Assembly (NCBI GenBank): GCA_002327405.1
Contig: DCVO01000116.1
Span: 23,388-32,411, forward strand
Direction: 5' to 3'
Length of the DNA: 9,024 bases
Source: Thiobacillus sp. UBA2186
GTDB lineage: Bacteria > Pseudomonadota > Gammaproteobacteria > Burkholderiales > Thiobacillaceae
Every line of letters begins with the position of its first letter. Position 1 is the stretch's first letter. Shown here in pieces: positions 1 to 6,758 of this stretch. Under the pieces are notes generated by a model, which had not been told where the DNA came from, made no database searches, and saw only the letters and a program-made list of their open reading frames with translations. Both the position numbers and the translations under genes were made by a program.

Positions 1-1
1 G

Positions 2-844
2 CCGGGGCTGGGCAAGACCACGCTCGCGCACATCATCGCGCGCGAAATGGGCGTGAATCTCAGACAGACTTCCGGCCCCGTGCTGGAGCGCGCCGGCGAC
101 CTCGCCGCGCTCTTGACCAACCTCGATCCGCACGACGTGCTGTTCATCGACGAGATCCACCGGCTCTCGCCCGTGGTCGAGGAGGTGTTGTACCCGGCGC
201 TGGAGGATTTCCAGATCGACATCATGATCGGCGAAGGCCCGGCCGCGCGCTCGGTCAAGCTCGACCTGCCGCCCTTCACCCTGGTCGGCGCCACCACGCG
301 CGCCGGCATGCTCACCAATCCGCTGCGCGACCGCTTCGGCATCGTCGCGCGCCTCGAGTTCTATACGCCGTCGGAACTGGCGCTGATCGTCGCGCGCTCC
401 GCGGGCCTGCTCAACATGCGCCTGGAAACGGAAGGCGCGCTGGAAATCGCCAAGCGCTCGCGCGGCACGCCGAGGATTGCAAACAGATTGCTGCGCCGCG
501 TGCGCGACTATTCCGAGGTGCGCGCCGACGGCGTGGCCACGCGCGAGGTGGCGGACGCCGCGCTGTCCATGCTGGACGTGGATCACGCCGGCTTCGACAT
601 GATGGACCGCAAACTGCTGCTCGCTGTGATCGAGAAATTCTCCGGCGGTCCGGTTGGCCTGGACAACCTGGCGGCCGCCATCGGCGAAGAGCGCGACACC
701 ATCGAGGACGTGCTCGAGCCCTATCTCATCCAGCAGGGTTTCCTGCAGCGCACGCCGCGCGGCCGCATCGCCACGCCGCACGCCTACCGGCATCTGGGCT
801 TTGCCGCGCCGGCTTCCGCCCCGGACCTGTTCGAGAAACAATGA
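2..844 (+). CDS. ruvB: Holliday junction branch-migration ATPase RuvB (5' end missing)
   Basis: RuvB is the hexameric AAA+ motor that, with RuvA, drives branch migration of Holliday junctions before RuvC cleavage. The window opens inside the Walker A loop: the first complete codons read PGLGKTTLAHIIA. The frame is open from base 2, so the ATG at 47 is internal. Further on are Walker B (FIDEIH, bases 143-160), sensor 1 (GATTRAG), the LRDRFG arginine-finger segment and a C-terminal winged-helix region ending YLIQQGFLQRTPRGR. About 280 codons are visible. Comparison with the E. coli protein from memory suggests some 63 N-terminal residues lie upstream. The stop TGA overlaps the ybgC start (ATGA, 841-844), which suggests translational coupling. 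RuvB next to ybgC-tolQ is common in beta- and gammaproteobacteria. Identity is secure; only the truncation by the window edge limits it. Confidence 0.97.
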   Translation, partial: PGLGKTTLAHIIAREMGVNLRQTSGPVLERAGDLAALLTNLDPHDVLFIDEIHRLSPVVEEVLYPALEDFQIDIMIGEGPAARSVKLDLPPFTLVGATTRAGMLTNPLRDRFGIVARLEFYTPSELALIVARSAGLLNMRLETEGALEIAKRSRGTPRIANRLLRRVRDYSEVRADGVATREVADAALSMLDVDHAGFDMMDRKLLLAVIEKFSGGPVGLDNLAAAIGEERDTIEDVLEPYLIQQGFLQRTPRGRIATPHAYRHLGFAAPASAPDLFEKQ

Positions 845-1260
845 CGGCAGTGGGCGGCGCAGCAGCTTTCCGTTGGCCGGTGCGCGTCTACTGGGAAGAC
901 ACCGATGCCTACGGCGTGGTCTATTACGCCAACTATCTCAAGTTCCTCGAGCGTGCGCGTTCGGAATGGCTGCGCAGCTGCGGTTTCGAACAGCCGGAGC
1001 TGATTGCCCATCATCGCGGCGTGTTCGTGGTGCGCCGCGTGGAAGCCGATTATCTGATGCCGGCGCGCTTCAACGACAGCCTCGTCGTCGAGGCTGTCGT
1101 TATCGATCGGAGCAGGACCACCCTGGTCATGGACCAGCGCGTGCTGCGCGGCGCGGAACTATTGCTGACTGCGCGCGTCACCCTGGTCTGGGTGCACGAA
1201 AAAACCTTCAAACCCGCTAGAATCCCGGCGGATGTGCTCGAATCGCTGAACGCGCAATAG
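841..1260 (+). CDS. ybgC: Tol-Pal-associated acyl-CoA thioesterase YbgC
   Basis: This is a small hotdog-fold (4-hydroxybenzoyl-CoA thioesterase family) enzyme of 139 residues, close to the roughly 134 of E. coli YbgC. Characterised relatives hydrolyse acyl-CoA thioesters and associate with phospholipid-synthesis proteins at the inner membrane. The family signature is plain: RWPVRVYWEDTDAYG followed by VVYYANYLKFLERAR. Aligned from memory to E. coli Asp18, the catalytic aspartate is Asp22, the second D of EDTD. The ATG at 841 overlaps the ruvB stop, and the family's FRWPVRVYY start aligns about ten residues in, so the start is well supported. It is first of the ybgC-tolQRA set and is followed after 11 bases by tolQ. 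The true substrate in this organism cannot be read from sequence. Confidence 0.95.
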   Translation: MTAVGGAAAFRWPVRVYWEDTDAYGVVYYANYLKFLERARSEWLRSCGFEQPELIAHHRGVFVVRRVEADYLMPARFNDSLVVEAVVIDRSRTTLVMDQRVLRGAELLLTARVTLVWVHEKTFKPARIPADVLESLNAQ

Positions 1261-1263
1261 GGA
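1259..1263 (+). promoter_or_regulatory. Ribosome binding site deciding the tolQ TTG start
   Basis: AGGGA straddles the ybgC stop codon and lies 8 bases before TTG at 1272. The first in-frame ATG is 22 codons later, within the first membrane helix, so this site and the family N-terminus support the TTG. Confidence 0.55.
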
Positions 1264-1271
1264 ACGGAAAC

Positions 1272-1961
1272 TTGGAAATTTCGCAGAATCTCTCGCTGCT
1301 GCACCTGATCCTGCAGGCCAGCATCCCCGTCAAGATGGTGATGGGCCTGCTGCTGCTGGCTTCGCTCATGTCGTGGTGGTACATCTTCCTCAAGATGTTC
1401 GCGCTGAAGCGCGCGGCGGAAAACACCGACAGCTTCGAAAAGGAATTCTGGGCGGGCGCGGACGTGAACCTGCTGTTCCAGCGCGTGAGCCAGAACCGCG
1501 AAGCGGCAGGCGAACTGGAGCGCATTTTCGAGGCGGGTTTCAGCGAGTTCCTCAAGCTGCGGCGCCAGGCCGGCGCCTCGGTCAACGTCATCATGGACGG
1601 CGCGCGCCGCGCCATGCGCGCGGCTTTCCAGCGCGAGATGGACGGCCTCGAGTCGCATCTGTCCTTTCTGGCGACGGTGGGCTCGGTATCGCCCTATGTC
1701 GGACTGTTCGGCACGGTGTGGGGCATCATGCTGGCCTTCCAGAGCCTGGCCTCGGTCGCGCAGGCCACGCTGGCCCAGGTCGCGCCCGGCATTGCCGAAG
1801 CGCTGATCGCCACGGCCATGGGCCTGTTCGCCGCCATTCCCGCCGTGGTCGCCTACAACCGCTACACTTACGACGTCGACCGCCTCTCCAGCCGCATGGA
1901 AACCTTCATGGAGGAGTTTTCCAACATCCTGCAGCGCCAGGCCACCAAACCGGCGGCCTGA
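1272..1961 (+). CDS. tolQ: Tol-Pal inner-membrane proton channel subunit TolQ
   Basis: TolQ is the MotA/ExbB/TolQ-family subunit that forms, with TolR, the proton-driven stator energising TolA. At 229 residues it matches E. coli TolQ (230). Three membrane helices are visible: about residues 18-40 (VKMVMGLLLLASLMSWWYIF), 132-160 (containing SPYVGLFGTVWGIM) and 172-195 (GIAEALIATAMGLFAAIPAV). The last two carry the near-invariant family sequences. A large cytoplasmic loop lies between helices 1 and 2. The start is TTG at 1272, which gives a family-typical N-terminus (MEISQNLSLLHLILQASIPV); the first ATG would cut into helix 1. The stop is one base before the tolR ATG, as expected of co-translated complex partners. 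Confidence 0.97.
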   Translation: MEISQNLSLLHLILQASIPVKMVMGLLLLASLMSWWYIFLKMFALKRAAENTDSFEKEFWAGADVNLLFQRVSQNREAAGELERIFEAGFSEFLKLRRQAGASVNVIMDGARRAMRAAFQREMDGLESHLSFLATVGSVSPYVGLFGTVWGIMLAFQSLASVAQATLAQVAPGIAEALIATAMGLFAAIPAVVAYNRYTYDVDRLSSRMETFMEEFSNILQRQATKPAA

Positions 1962-1962
1962 C

Positions 1963-2373
1963 ATGGCGCGGATACGCAAACAGGTCGCCAGCATCAACGT
2001 CGTGCCGCTCATCGACGTGATGCTGGTGCTGCTGGTGGTGTTCATGATCACTGCGCCCTTCATCAATCCAGGCCAGGTCGAATTGCCCAGCGTGAGCAGG
2101 ACCGCCGCGACGCCGAGCCTGCCGCTGGAAGTGATGATCAAGTCGGACGGCCAGATCGTTCTGCGCGACCGCGCGGACGGCAATGTGGAATGGCCGGTCT
2201 CCCCTGACAGCCTGTCCGGCGAAGTTCGCCGCGTCCTGGCTGCGCGCCCCGACCAGCCGGTGGTGATTTCCGCCGACAAGAGCGTGCGCTACGAAAAAGT
2301 CATGAATGCCATGTCGGTGCTGCAGTCGGCGCAGGTGAAGAAAATCGGCCTGCTCGCCAAGCCGTCGGAATGA
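1963..2373 (+). CDS. tolR: Tol-Pal stator subunit TolR (ExbD family)
   Basis: TolR is the single-pass ExbD/TolR-family partner of TolQ. The 136 residues (E. coli 142) start with a short basic cytoplasmic tail and a helix at about 12-34. That helix contains the family motif VVPLIDVMLVLLVVFMIT; its Asp18 is the equivalent of the essential proton-carrying Asp23 of E. coli. The remainder is the periplasmic domain, with the typical segment RPDQPVVISADKSVRYEKVM near residues 95-115. The start lies one base after the tolQ stop and has only a weak upstream ribosome site, so coupling to tolQ is likely. The TGA stop overlaps the ATG of tolA (ATGA, 2370-2373). Nothing in the sequence suggests loss of function. 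Confidence 0.96.
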   Translation: MARIRKQVASINVVPLIDVMLVLLVVFMITAPFINPGQVELPSVSRTAATPSLPLEVMIKSDGQIVLRDRADGNVEWPVSPDSLSGEVRRVLAARPDQPVVISADKSVRYEKVMNAMSVLQSAQVKKIGLLAKPSE

Positions 2374-3143
2374 GCCGGGTTCAATCGCGCGACGGGGTAA
2401 CCGCAGGCTTCCTTGCCGCAGCCGTGCATGGCTTTTTCGTCCTGCTGCTGGTGCTGGGCGTGTCCTGGCAGATTCACGACCCGCAGCCGGTCATGGCGGA
2501 CATCTGGCAATCCCTGCCGTCGCCGGCGCGCCCGGCGCCCGAACCCGGGCCTTTGCCCAGGCCCGTCCCGCCGCCGCAAGCCAAACCCGAGCCCGCGCCC
2601 GACAACAAGGCTGCCGAGATCGCGCTGGAAAAAAAGAGAAAGATCGAGGCCGAACAGCTCAAGCGCAAGCAGGCCCTGGAGGCCGAGAAGAAACGCCTGG
2701 AGGAGGCGAAGCGGCAGGAACTGGCGGAAGCGAAGCGGCGTGATGAATTGCGGCGCCAGGAAGAAGAGTTGCTGCGGCAGTCCATGGAACAGTCGCTTGC
2801 CGCAGAGTCCAGCCAGATCAAGGCCAGGGCCGCCGCTGCCCGGCACGCATCGGAAATCGACAAGCTGGTGGCGCGCTACCAGGACATGATCAGCGCCAAG
2901 ATACGCGGCAACACGCGGCTGCCCGACAACCTGCCGGGCAATCCGCAAGTCGAGTTCAAGCTGAAGGTGCTGCCTTCCGGCGAGATCGCAAAAATCACCC
3001 TGACGAAAAGCAGCGGCATTGCCGCATTCGACCAGGCGGTGCTGCGCGGAATCGAAAGGTCCTCGCCGCTGCCGCTGCCGGAGGACAGGGCGGCTGCCGA
3101 AAGATTCCGCGACCTCGACATCAAGCACAAGGCGCGCGAGTAA
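2370..3143 (+). CDS. tolA: Tol-Pal energy transducer TolA
   Basis: TolA spans the periplasm and transmits proton-motive energy from TolQR to TolB/Pal. The layout over 257 residues is: one N-terminal membrane helix (about 11-32), a proline-rich stretch (about 50-80, ending PKPEPAPD-like), a highly charged Lys/Glu/Ala/Arg coiled-coil helix (about 82-160), and a C-terminal TonB-like domain (about 165-257). That last domain contains NPQVEFKLKVLPSGEIAKI and SSGIAAFDQAVLRGIERSSP, typical of TolA domain III. It is much shorter than E. coli TolA (about 421), nearly all of it from the middle helix. The TolQR-contact helix has AAAVH where E. coli has SAVLH: the histidine (His20) is kept and the serine is alanine. 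The start overlaps the tolR stop. The charged middle is poorly conserved, so identity rests on the ends and on context. Confidence 0.95.
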   Translation: MSRVQSRDGVTAGFLAAAVHGFFVLLLVLGVSWQIHDPQPVMADIWQSLPSPARPAPEPGPLPRPVPPPQAKPEPAPDNKAAEIALEKKRKIEAEQLKRKQALEAEKKRLEEAKRQELAEAKRRDELRRQEEELLRQSMEQSLAAESSQIKARAAAARHASEIDKLVARYQDMISAKIRGNTRLPDNLPGNPQVEFKLKVLPSGEIAKITLTKSSGIAAFDQAVLRGIERSSPLPLPEDRAAAERFRDLDIKHKARE

Positions 3144-3151
3144 GCTTTATT

Positions 3152-3224
3152 ACACAGAGGAAGCAGAGGTAACAGAGGGATTGTGGAAAAAAGATTTCCT
3201 CTGGTCCCTCTGCTTCCTCTGTGT
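3152..3224. repeat. Long inverted repeat with perfect 18-bp arms between tolA and tolB
   Basis: The arm ACACAGAGGAAGCAGAGG (3152-3169) is repeated as its exact reverse complement at 3207-3224, with a 37-base spacer. The spacer can fold further: CAGAGG (3173-3178) pairs with CCTCTG (3198-3203), or GGAAA (3185-3189) with TTTCC (3195-3199). It begins 8 bases after the tolA stop. The purine-rich CACAGAGG-type arms resemble a class of dispersed intergenic repeats I recall in environmental proteobacteria, which would make it a REP-like element; that is inference. No clean T-tract follows the right arm (TGATCTTGTTTTGGG), so it is not a textbook terminator, but it could slow polymerase or protect the tolA mRNA end. 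Confidence 0.85.
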
Positions 3225-3296
3225 TGATCTTGTTTTGGGTCTTTTCAAAGCTTATTTCCGCGAGGTCCTGCTGTCATCGGGTGAACTTTTCCCCTG

Positions 3297-3305
3297 TGCT
3301 AAACT
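3297..3305 (+). promoter_or_regulatory. Possible extended -10 promoter for tolB
   Basis: TGC followed by TAAACT resembles an extended -10 element (TGn plus four of six bases of TATAAT). It would place transcription start near 3312, about 27 bases before the tolB TTG. No convincing -35 is present. In E. coli tolB has its own promoter in the same position, which is the main reason to list this weak match. Confidence 0.2.
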
Positions 3306-3327
3306 CAAGCCGTTGTTGTCACAAACC

Positions 3328-3332
3328 AGGGG
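3328..3332 (+). promoter_or_regulatory. Ribosome binding site deciding the tolB TTG start
   Basis: AGGGG lies 6 bases before TTG at 3339. It favours this start over the ATG at 3369, which would remove the basic residues at the front of the signal peptide. Confidence 0.55.
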
Positions 3333-3338
3333 TGGACG

Positions 3339-4619
3339 TTGCGTTTCCTGACGCACTTTTTCTTCCGCATGCTGTTGACGCTTGCGGCCTGCGTTTTCGG
3401 GCTGCAGGCCCGTGCCGCCCTGGAGATCCAGGTCACCGGCGGCGCGGCGAGCCGGATCCCCGTCGCGCTGATTCCTTTCCAGGCCGCCCCCGGCAGCCCC
3501 GCCCCCGAATTGACCGGCATCATCGGACAGGACCTGCTGCGCTCCGGCCTGATCAGCCTGGTCGGAACCGCAGGCAGTCAGCGGCCCTACGAGCCCGCAC
3601 AGATCGACTATGGCGTCTGGCGCGGCAAGGGCGCCGATGCGATCGTCATCGGCCAGGTCATCGGCCAGCCGGGCGGGCGCTTCGAAGTGCGCTTCCGCCT
3701 GATGGACGCGGTCAGGCAGACGCAGCTGACCGGCCTGAGCTTCAATGTCGGGCCGGACCAGTGGCGCGCCGCTGCGCACAAGATCGCGGACATCATTTAC
3801 GAGAAACTCACCGGCATACCCGGCGTTTTCAGCACGCGTATCGCCTACGTGCAGAAGCGCGGCGCGCAATTCGAGTTGCGCGTGGCCGACGCGGACGGCC
3901 AGAACTGGCAGACCGTGGTGCGCTCGCGCGAGTCCATCATTTCTCCCGCATTTTCACCCGACGGCCAGCGCATGGCCTATGTGTCGTTCGAAGACAGGAA
4001 GCCGATCATCTACGTGCAATCCCTGCGCGACGGCAGCCGCCGTACCCTGGCCGCGTTCAAGGGTTCCAACTCCGCGCCGGCCTGGTCGCCGGACGGAAGG
4101 CGCCTGGCGGTGACGCTGACGCGCGACGCCGGCTCGCAGATATATCTGATCAATGCCGACGGCAGCGGCGTGTCCCGGCTGATTCGCAGCGGCGCCATCG
4201 ATACCGAAGCGGTCTGGTCGCCGGACGGCCAGTGGATCTACTTCACCTCGGACCGGGGGGGCTCGCCGCAGATCTACCGCGTTTCGCCCGGCGGCGGCGG
4301 CGTCAAGCGCATCACTTTCTCGGGCGGTTACAGCGTTTCGCCCGATATCAGCCCGGACGGCAAGTATCTTGCCTATATCCGGCGCGATGAAGGACGCTTC
4401 AGGGTCGTGCTGCACGAACTGGCGACGGGCCAGGAGCGGGTGCTGACGGACACCGCCCATGACGAGTCGCCGAGCTTTGCGCCCAACGGGCAGCTTTTGC
4501 TGTATGCCACGCTGGTGAACGGGCGCGGCGTGCTGGGCACGGTCAGCCTGGACGGCCGCACTCGGGCACGGCTTTCCGAGCCGGGCACCGATGCGCGCGA
4601 GCCGGTATGGGGACCGTGA
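3339..4619 (+). CDS. tolB: Tol-Pal periplasmic beta-propeller protein TolB
   Basis: TolB is the soluble periplasmic protein that binds Pal and is released from it by TolA. The 426 residues (E. coli 430) begin with a Sec signal peptide: MRFLTHFFFR, then the hydrophobic core MLLTLAACVFGL and a likely cut after ARA (residue 26). The N-terminal alpha/beta domain runs to about 160, followed by a six-bladed propeller at about 165-426. Its blades show the repeated SPDG motif: FSPDGQRMAYVS (205-216), WSPDGRRLAVTL (249-260), WSPDGQWIYFTS (293-304), ISPDGKYLAYI (337-347) and a variant FAPNGQLLLYAT (380-391). The C-terminus EPVWGP is typical. The TTG start is backed by AGGGG six bases upstream. The 195-base gap after tolA suggests separate transcription or modulation by the intergenic repeat. 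Confidence 0.97.
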   Translation: MRFLTHFFFRMLLTLAACVFGLQARAALEIQVTGGAASRIPVALIPFQAAPGSPAPELTGIIGQDLLRSGLISLVGTAGSQRPYEPAQIDYGVWRGKGADAIVIGQVIGQPGGRFEVRFRLMDAVRQTQLTGLSFNVGPDQWRAAAHKIADIIYEKLTGIPGVFSTRIAYVQKRGAQFELRVADADGQNWQTVVRSRESIISPAFSPDGQRMAYVSFEDRKPIIYVQSLRDGSRRTLAAFKGSNSAPAWSPDGRRLAVTLTRDAGSQIYLINADGSGVSRLIRSGAIDTEAVWSPDGQWIYFTSDRGGSPQIYRVSPGGGGVKRITFSGGYSVSPDISPDGKYLAYIRRDEGRFRVVLHELATGQERVLTDTAHDESPSFAPNGQLLLYATLVNGRGVLGTVSLDGRTRARLSEPGTDAREPVWGP

Positions 4620-4636
4620 TTGTTGCTGGAGGTTGG

Positions 4637-4672
4637 GCCGGGATCATTCAGGCAGTTGCTCCCGGCGGTTTT
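4637..4672 (+). terminator. Candidate terminator or attenuator hairpin between tolB and pal
   Basis: GCCGGGA (4637-4643) pairs perfectly with TCCCGGC (4660-4666) across a 16-base loop, and the stem is followed after GG by TTTT (4669-4672). The stem is short and the T-run only four long, so termination would be partial. Such a site could set the tolB to pal ratio, since Pal is usually far more abundant than TolB. An mRNA-processing or stability hairpin is the alternative. Confidence 0.4.
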
Positions 4673-4695
4673 GAAGTTGTTCAATGTGGTCAAAT

Positions 4696-4701
4696 AAGGA
4701 G
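4696..4701 (+). promoter_or_regulatory. Ribosome binding site deciding the pal start
   Basis: AAGGAG lies 6 bases before the ATG at 4708, close to ideal spacing. It excludes the in-frame upstream ATG at 4684, which would put eight polar residues in front of the lipoprotein signal and has no comparable site. Confidence 0.8.
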
Positions 4702-4707
4702 ATCAGG

Positions 4708-5268
4708 ATGAAACGTATCATTTTGCCGATGTTGGTGTTGGGGATTCTGGGCGGTTGCGAGACCATGGGCGTGAGCGACAAGGAGGCCGCCATCGAAGAC
4801 CGCAGCGCGGCCAAGCCTGCCCCGGCTGCGGCGGAGCCTGCCCCGGCAGCTGCCGCAACCTCGGGCATGAGCAGCGAACAGCCGGTGCAGGGCCAGGCGA
4901 TGGGCGATCCGCGCAAGGACCCCGCGAACATACTCTCCAAGCGCAGCGTTTATTTCGACTTCGACCAGTACGTGGTCAAGGACGAGTACCGTCCGCTGGT
5001 TGACGCACATGCCGCCTACCTGAACAGCCATCGCAATGCCCGCGTCGCCATTCAGGGCAATGCCGACGAACGCGGCAGCCGCGAATACAACCTCGCGCTG
5101 GGGCAGAAGCGTGCCGAGGCCGTGCGCAAGGCCTTGTCGGTGACCGGCGTGCAGGACGCCCAGGTCGAGGCGGTCAGCTTCGGCGAGGAAAAGCCGCGGA
5201 GCACCGGCACCACCGAGGCGGACTATGCCGAGAACCGTCGCGCCGACATCGTGTACGGTGACGAATGA
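4708..5268 (+). CDS. pal: Peptidoglycan-associated outer-membrane lipoprotein Pal
   Basis: Pal anchors the outer membrane to peptidoglycan and is the outer-membrane end of the Tol-Pal machine. The 186-residue product starts with a lipoprotein signal, MKRIILPMLVLGILGGC: lipobox LGGC, lipidated Cys17. Glu follows at +2, so there is no Asp inner-membrane retention signal. An Ala/Pro-rich tether (about 35-50) leads to an OmpA-like peptidoglycan-binding domain at about 77-184. That domain has SVYFDFDQYVV, the ligand-binding segment GNADERGSREYN (Asp120) and the NLALGQKRAEAV helix (Arg135); these Asp and Arg positions contact diaminopimelate in known structures. The ATG at 4708 is chosen for its ribosome site and intact signal. 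The TGA stop overlaps the cpoB ATG (ATGA, 5265-5268). Confidence 0.97.
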   Translation: MKRIILPMLVLGILGGCETMGVSDKEAAIEDRSAAKPAPAAAEPAPAAAATSGMSSEQPVQGQAMGDPRKDPANILSKRSVYFDFDQYVVKDEYRPLVDAHAAYLNSHRNARVAIQGNADERGSREYNLALGQKRAEAVRKALSVTGVQDAQVEAVSFGEEKPRSTGTTEADYAENRRADIVYGDE

Positions 5269-6035
5269 TCCGCCGCACCGCCAAGCACTGGCTACCCGCG
5301 CTGATGTTCCCTGTGGCAGCGTGGGCGGCCGAGGGCGCGCCTGTCCAGCAGGCGTCTCCTCCGTCCCAGGCACAGCCTGCCAGTCCGCAGGCTCAGACGG
5401 ACAGGCCGGATGCCTCGCTGCCGAGCGGCGCGGCCTACAGCCTGCTCAAGGATATCGAAACGCTCAAGGCCGAAGTCTCGCGCCTGCGCGGGCAGAACGA
5501 GATGCTGGAGTACCGGCTCGAATCGCTGAGCAAGCGGCAAAGCGACTTGTATCTCGACCTCGACAAGCGCGTGGAGGACCTGCGCAAGCAGGCCAGGGAA
5601 GCCGCCCAGGCCGGCGCCGCACCGGCAACGGCGACTGCCAGCCCGGCGAATGCGGACCCGCTGGCCGAATCCAAGGCCTACGAGGGGGCGCTCGAACAGT
5701 TCAAGACCGGCAACTACGACAAGGCCATTGCCGGTTTTGCCGATTTTCTCAAGGCCTATCCGAACAGCACGCTGGCCGCCAATGCGCAATACTGGACCGG
5801 CTACAGCTACTATGCGAAGAAGGACTACAAGAGCGCGCTCGAACAGCAGGCCAAACTGATCAGCGCTTATCCGCAGAATCCCAAGGTTCCGGATGCCCTG
5901 CTCAATGTCGCCAGTTGCCAGATGGAACTGAACGATCTGGCCGCCGCCAGGAAAAATTTCCAGGAAATTGTTGCAAAATACCCGGGCACCAATGCTGCGG
6001 CCATCGCCGCCAAGCGTCTCGAGCTGCTCAAATAG
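5265..6035 (+). CDS. cpoB: Cell division coordinator CpoB (YbgF), Tol-Pal system TPR protein
   Basis: CpoB (formerly YbgF) is a periplasmic protein that, in E. coli, binds TolA and PBP1B and coordinates outer-membrane constriction with septal peptidoglycan synthesis. The 256-residue product has a signal peptide (MIRRTAKHWLPALMFPVAAWA, cut near residue 21-22) and a low-complexity Ala/Gln/Pro stretch to about 55. A coiled coil follows at about 57-112 (heptad-like LLKDIETLKAEVSRLRGQNE), as in the trimerising YbgF segment. After a second Ala-rich linker come tetratricopeptide repeats at about 135-256 (AYEGALEQFKTGNYDKAIAGF, AQYWTGYSYYAKKDYKSALE, ALLNVASCQMELNDLAAARK). The ATG overlaps the pal stop, so translation is probably coupled. 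The only cysteine in the mature part is Cys218. It closes the tol-pal set; queE begins 14 bases later. Confidence 0.94.
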   Translation: MIRRTAKHWLPALMFPVAAWAAEGAPVQQASPPSQAQPASPQAQTDRPDASLPSGAAYSLLKDIETLKAEVSRLRGQNEMLEYRLESLSKRQSDLYLDLDKRVEDLRKQAREAAQAGAAPATATASPANADPLAESKAYEGALEQFKTGNYDKAIAGFADFLKAYPNSTLAANAQYWTGYSYYAKKDYKSALEQQAKLISAYPQNPKVPDALLNVASCQMELNDLAAARKNFQEIVAKYPGTNAAAIAAKRLELLK

Positions 6036-6049
6036 TCCTGCCCGAATAA

Positions 6050-6700
6050 TTGGATATCCAGATCGAACTCCGCCTGACGGAGATTTTCTTCTCGCTGCAA
6101 GGCGAGACCTCGCGTACCGGCCTGCCCACGGTTTTCATCCGCCTGGCCGGCTGTCCGCTGCGCTGCGACTGGTGCGACACGACCTACAGCTTCACCGGCG
6201 GGGAAACCTGGAAGATCGCCGACATCCTCGACACGGTCGCGGGCTTCGGCACCCCGTACGTCACGGTGACCGGCGGCGAGCCGCTCGCGCAGAAACACTG
6301 TCTTGTGCTCCTGGAGGCCTTGTGCGATGCGGGCTATGACGTGTCCCTGGAAACCGGCGGCGCGCTCGACGTTGCCGGCGTGGACCCGCGCGTGTCGCGC
6401 ATCATGGACATCAAGCCGCCGGCTTCCGGCGAGTCCGACCGCAACCACTGGGAAAACCTTTCCGTGCTCAACCGGAACGACGAGATCAAGTTCGTGCTGG
6501 CCGACCGCGAGGATTACGAGTGGGCGCTGGCGGTGATGCGGCGCGACGATTTCCCGCGCGGGGTGCCGGTGCTGTTTTCGCCCGTGCACGGCAGGCTGGC
6601 GGCACGTTCGCTTGCCGAGTGGATGCTGAAGGACAAGGTCGGCGCGCGCCTGCAGATCCAGTTGCACAAGCATCTCTGGGGCGAGGAACGAGCCAGATGA
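6050..6700 (+). CDS. queE: 7-carboxy-7-deazaguanine synthase QueE (radical SAM)
   Basis: QueE converts 6-carboxy-tetrahydropterin to 7-carboxy-7-deazaguanine, the radical-SAM ring contraction in queuosine precursor (preQ0) synthesis. The N-terminal TEIFFSLQGE is diagnostic. The Fe4S4-binding motif is CPLRCDWC (Cys35, Cys39, Cys42; C-x3-C-x2-C), and the SAM-binding TGGEP lies at 74-78. The C-terminus LQIQLHKHLWGEE is typical, and 216 residues is family length. The start is TTG at 6050: an in-frame TAA immediately precedes it and no ATG or GTG occurs before the catalytic motif. The upstream bases TCCTGCCCGAATAA hold no good ribosome site, so translation may depend on ribosomes leaving cpoB. The last codons (GEERAR, stop) are the first copy of the 29-bp tandem repeat that leads to queC. 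Confidence 0.94.
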   Translation: MDIQIELRLTEIFFSLQGETSRTGLPTVFIRLAGCPLRCDWCDTTYSFTGGETWKIADILDTVAGFGTPYVTVTGGEPLAQKHCLVLLEALCDAGYDVSLETGGALDVAGVDPRVSRIMDIKPPASGESDRNHWENLSVLNRNDEIKFVLADREDYEWALAVMRRDDFPRGVPVLFSPVHGRLAARSLAEWMLKDKVGARLQIQLHKHLWGEERAR

Positions 6701-6729
6701 AGCGCGGCGGCGAGGAACGAGCCAGATGA
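6697..6729 (+). CDS. Micro-ORF 1 of the queE-queC chain (MKRGGEERAR)
   Basis: This is a ten-codon frame whose ATG overlaps the queE stop (ATGA at 6697-6700) and whose TGA overlaps the ATG of micro-ORF 2. GAGGA at 6683-6687, inside the queE end, gives a ribosome site with about 9 bases of spacing. The peptide is basic and charged, with no recognisable domain. Its tail GGEERAR matches the C-terminus of QueE, showing its origin by duplication. It may act only as a reinitiation relay. Confidence 0.4.
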   Translation: MKRGGEERAR

Positions 6730-6758
6730 AGCGCGGCGGCGAGGAACGCGCCAGATGA
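6726..6758 (+). CDS. Micro-ORF 2 of the queE-queC chain (MKRGGEERAR)
   Basis: The same ten residues are encoded one repeat later and one frame back (-1). Against micro-ORF 1 the only base change is CGA to CGC, both arginine. Start and stop are both in ATGA overlaps with its neighbours. Confidence 0.4.
   Translation: MKRGGEERAR

Noticed and set aside
1050..2279. 409-codon open frame on the minus strand opposite ybgC, tolQ and tolR
   Set aside because: It lies entirely antisense to three clearly identified genes, its composition (His, Gly, Arg and Ala rich) is typical of GC-rich shadow frames, and it shows no recognisable domain.
3230..3257. Promoter TTGTTT with TTATTT upstream of tolB
   Set aside because: Both hexamers are poor matches in a T-rich stretch with no support beyond spacing.
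3221..4390. 389-codon plus-strand frame overlapping tolB
   Set aside because: It is the out-of-frame shadow of tolB, with an Arg/Pro/Ala-rich translation and no motif. It only appears long because GC-rich DNA lacks stops.
4684..4707. Pal start at the upstream ATG (4684)
   Set aside because: It would add MWSNKEIR before the lipoprotein signal and has no ribosome site. AAGGAG directly serves the ATG at 4708.
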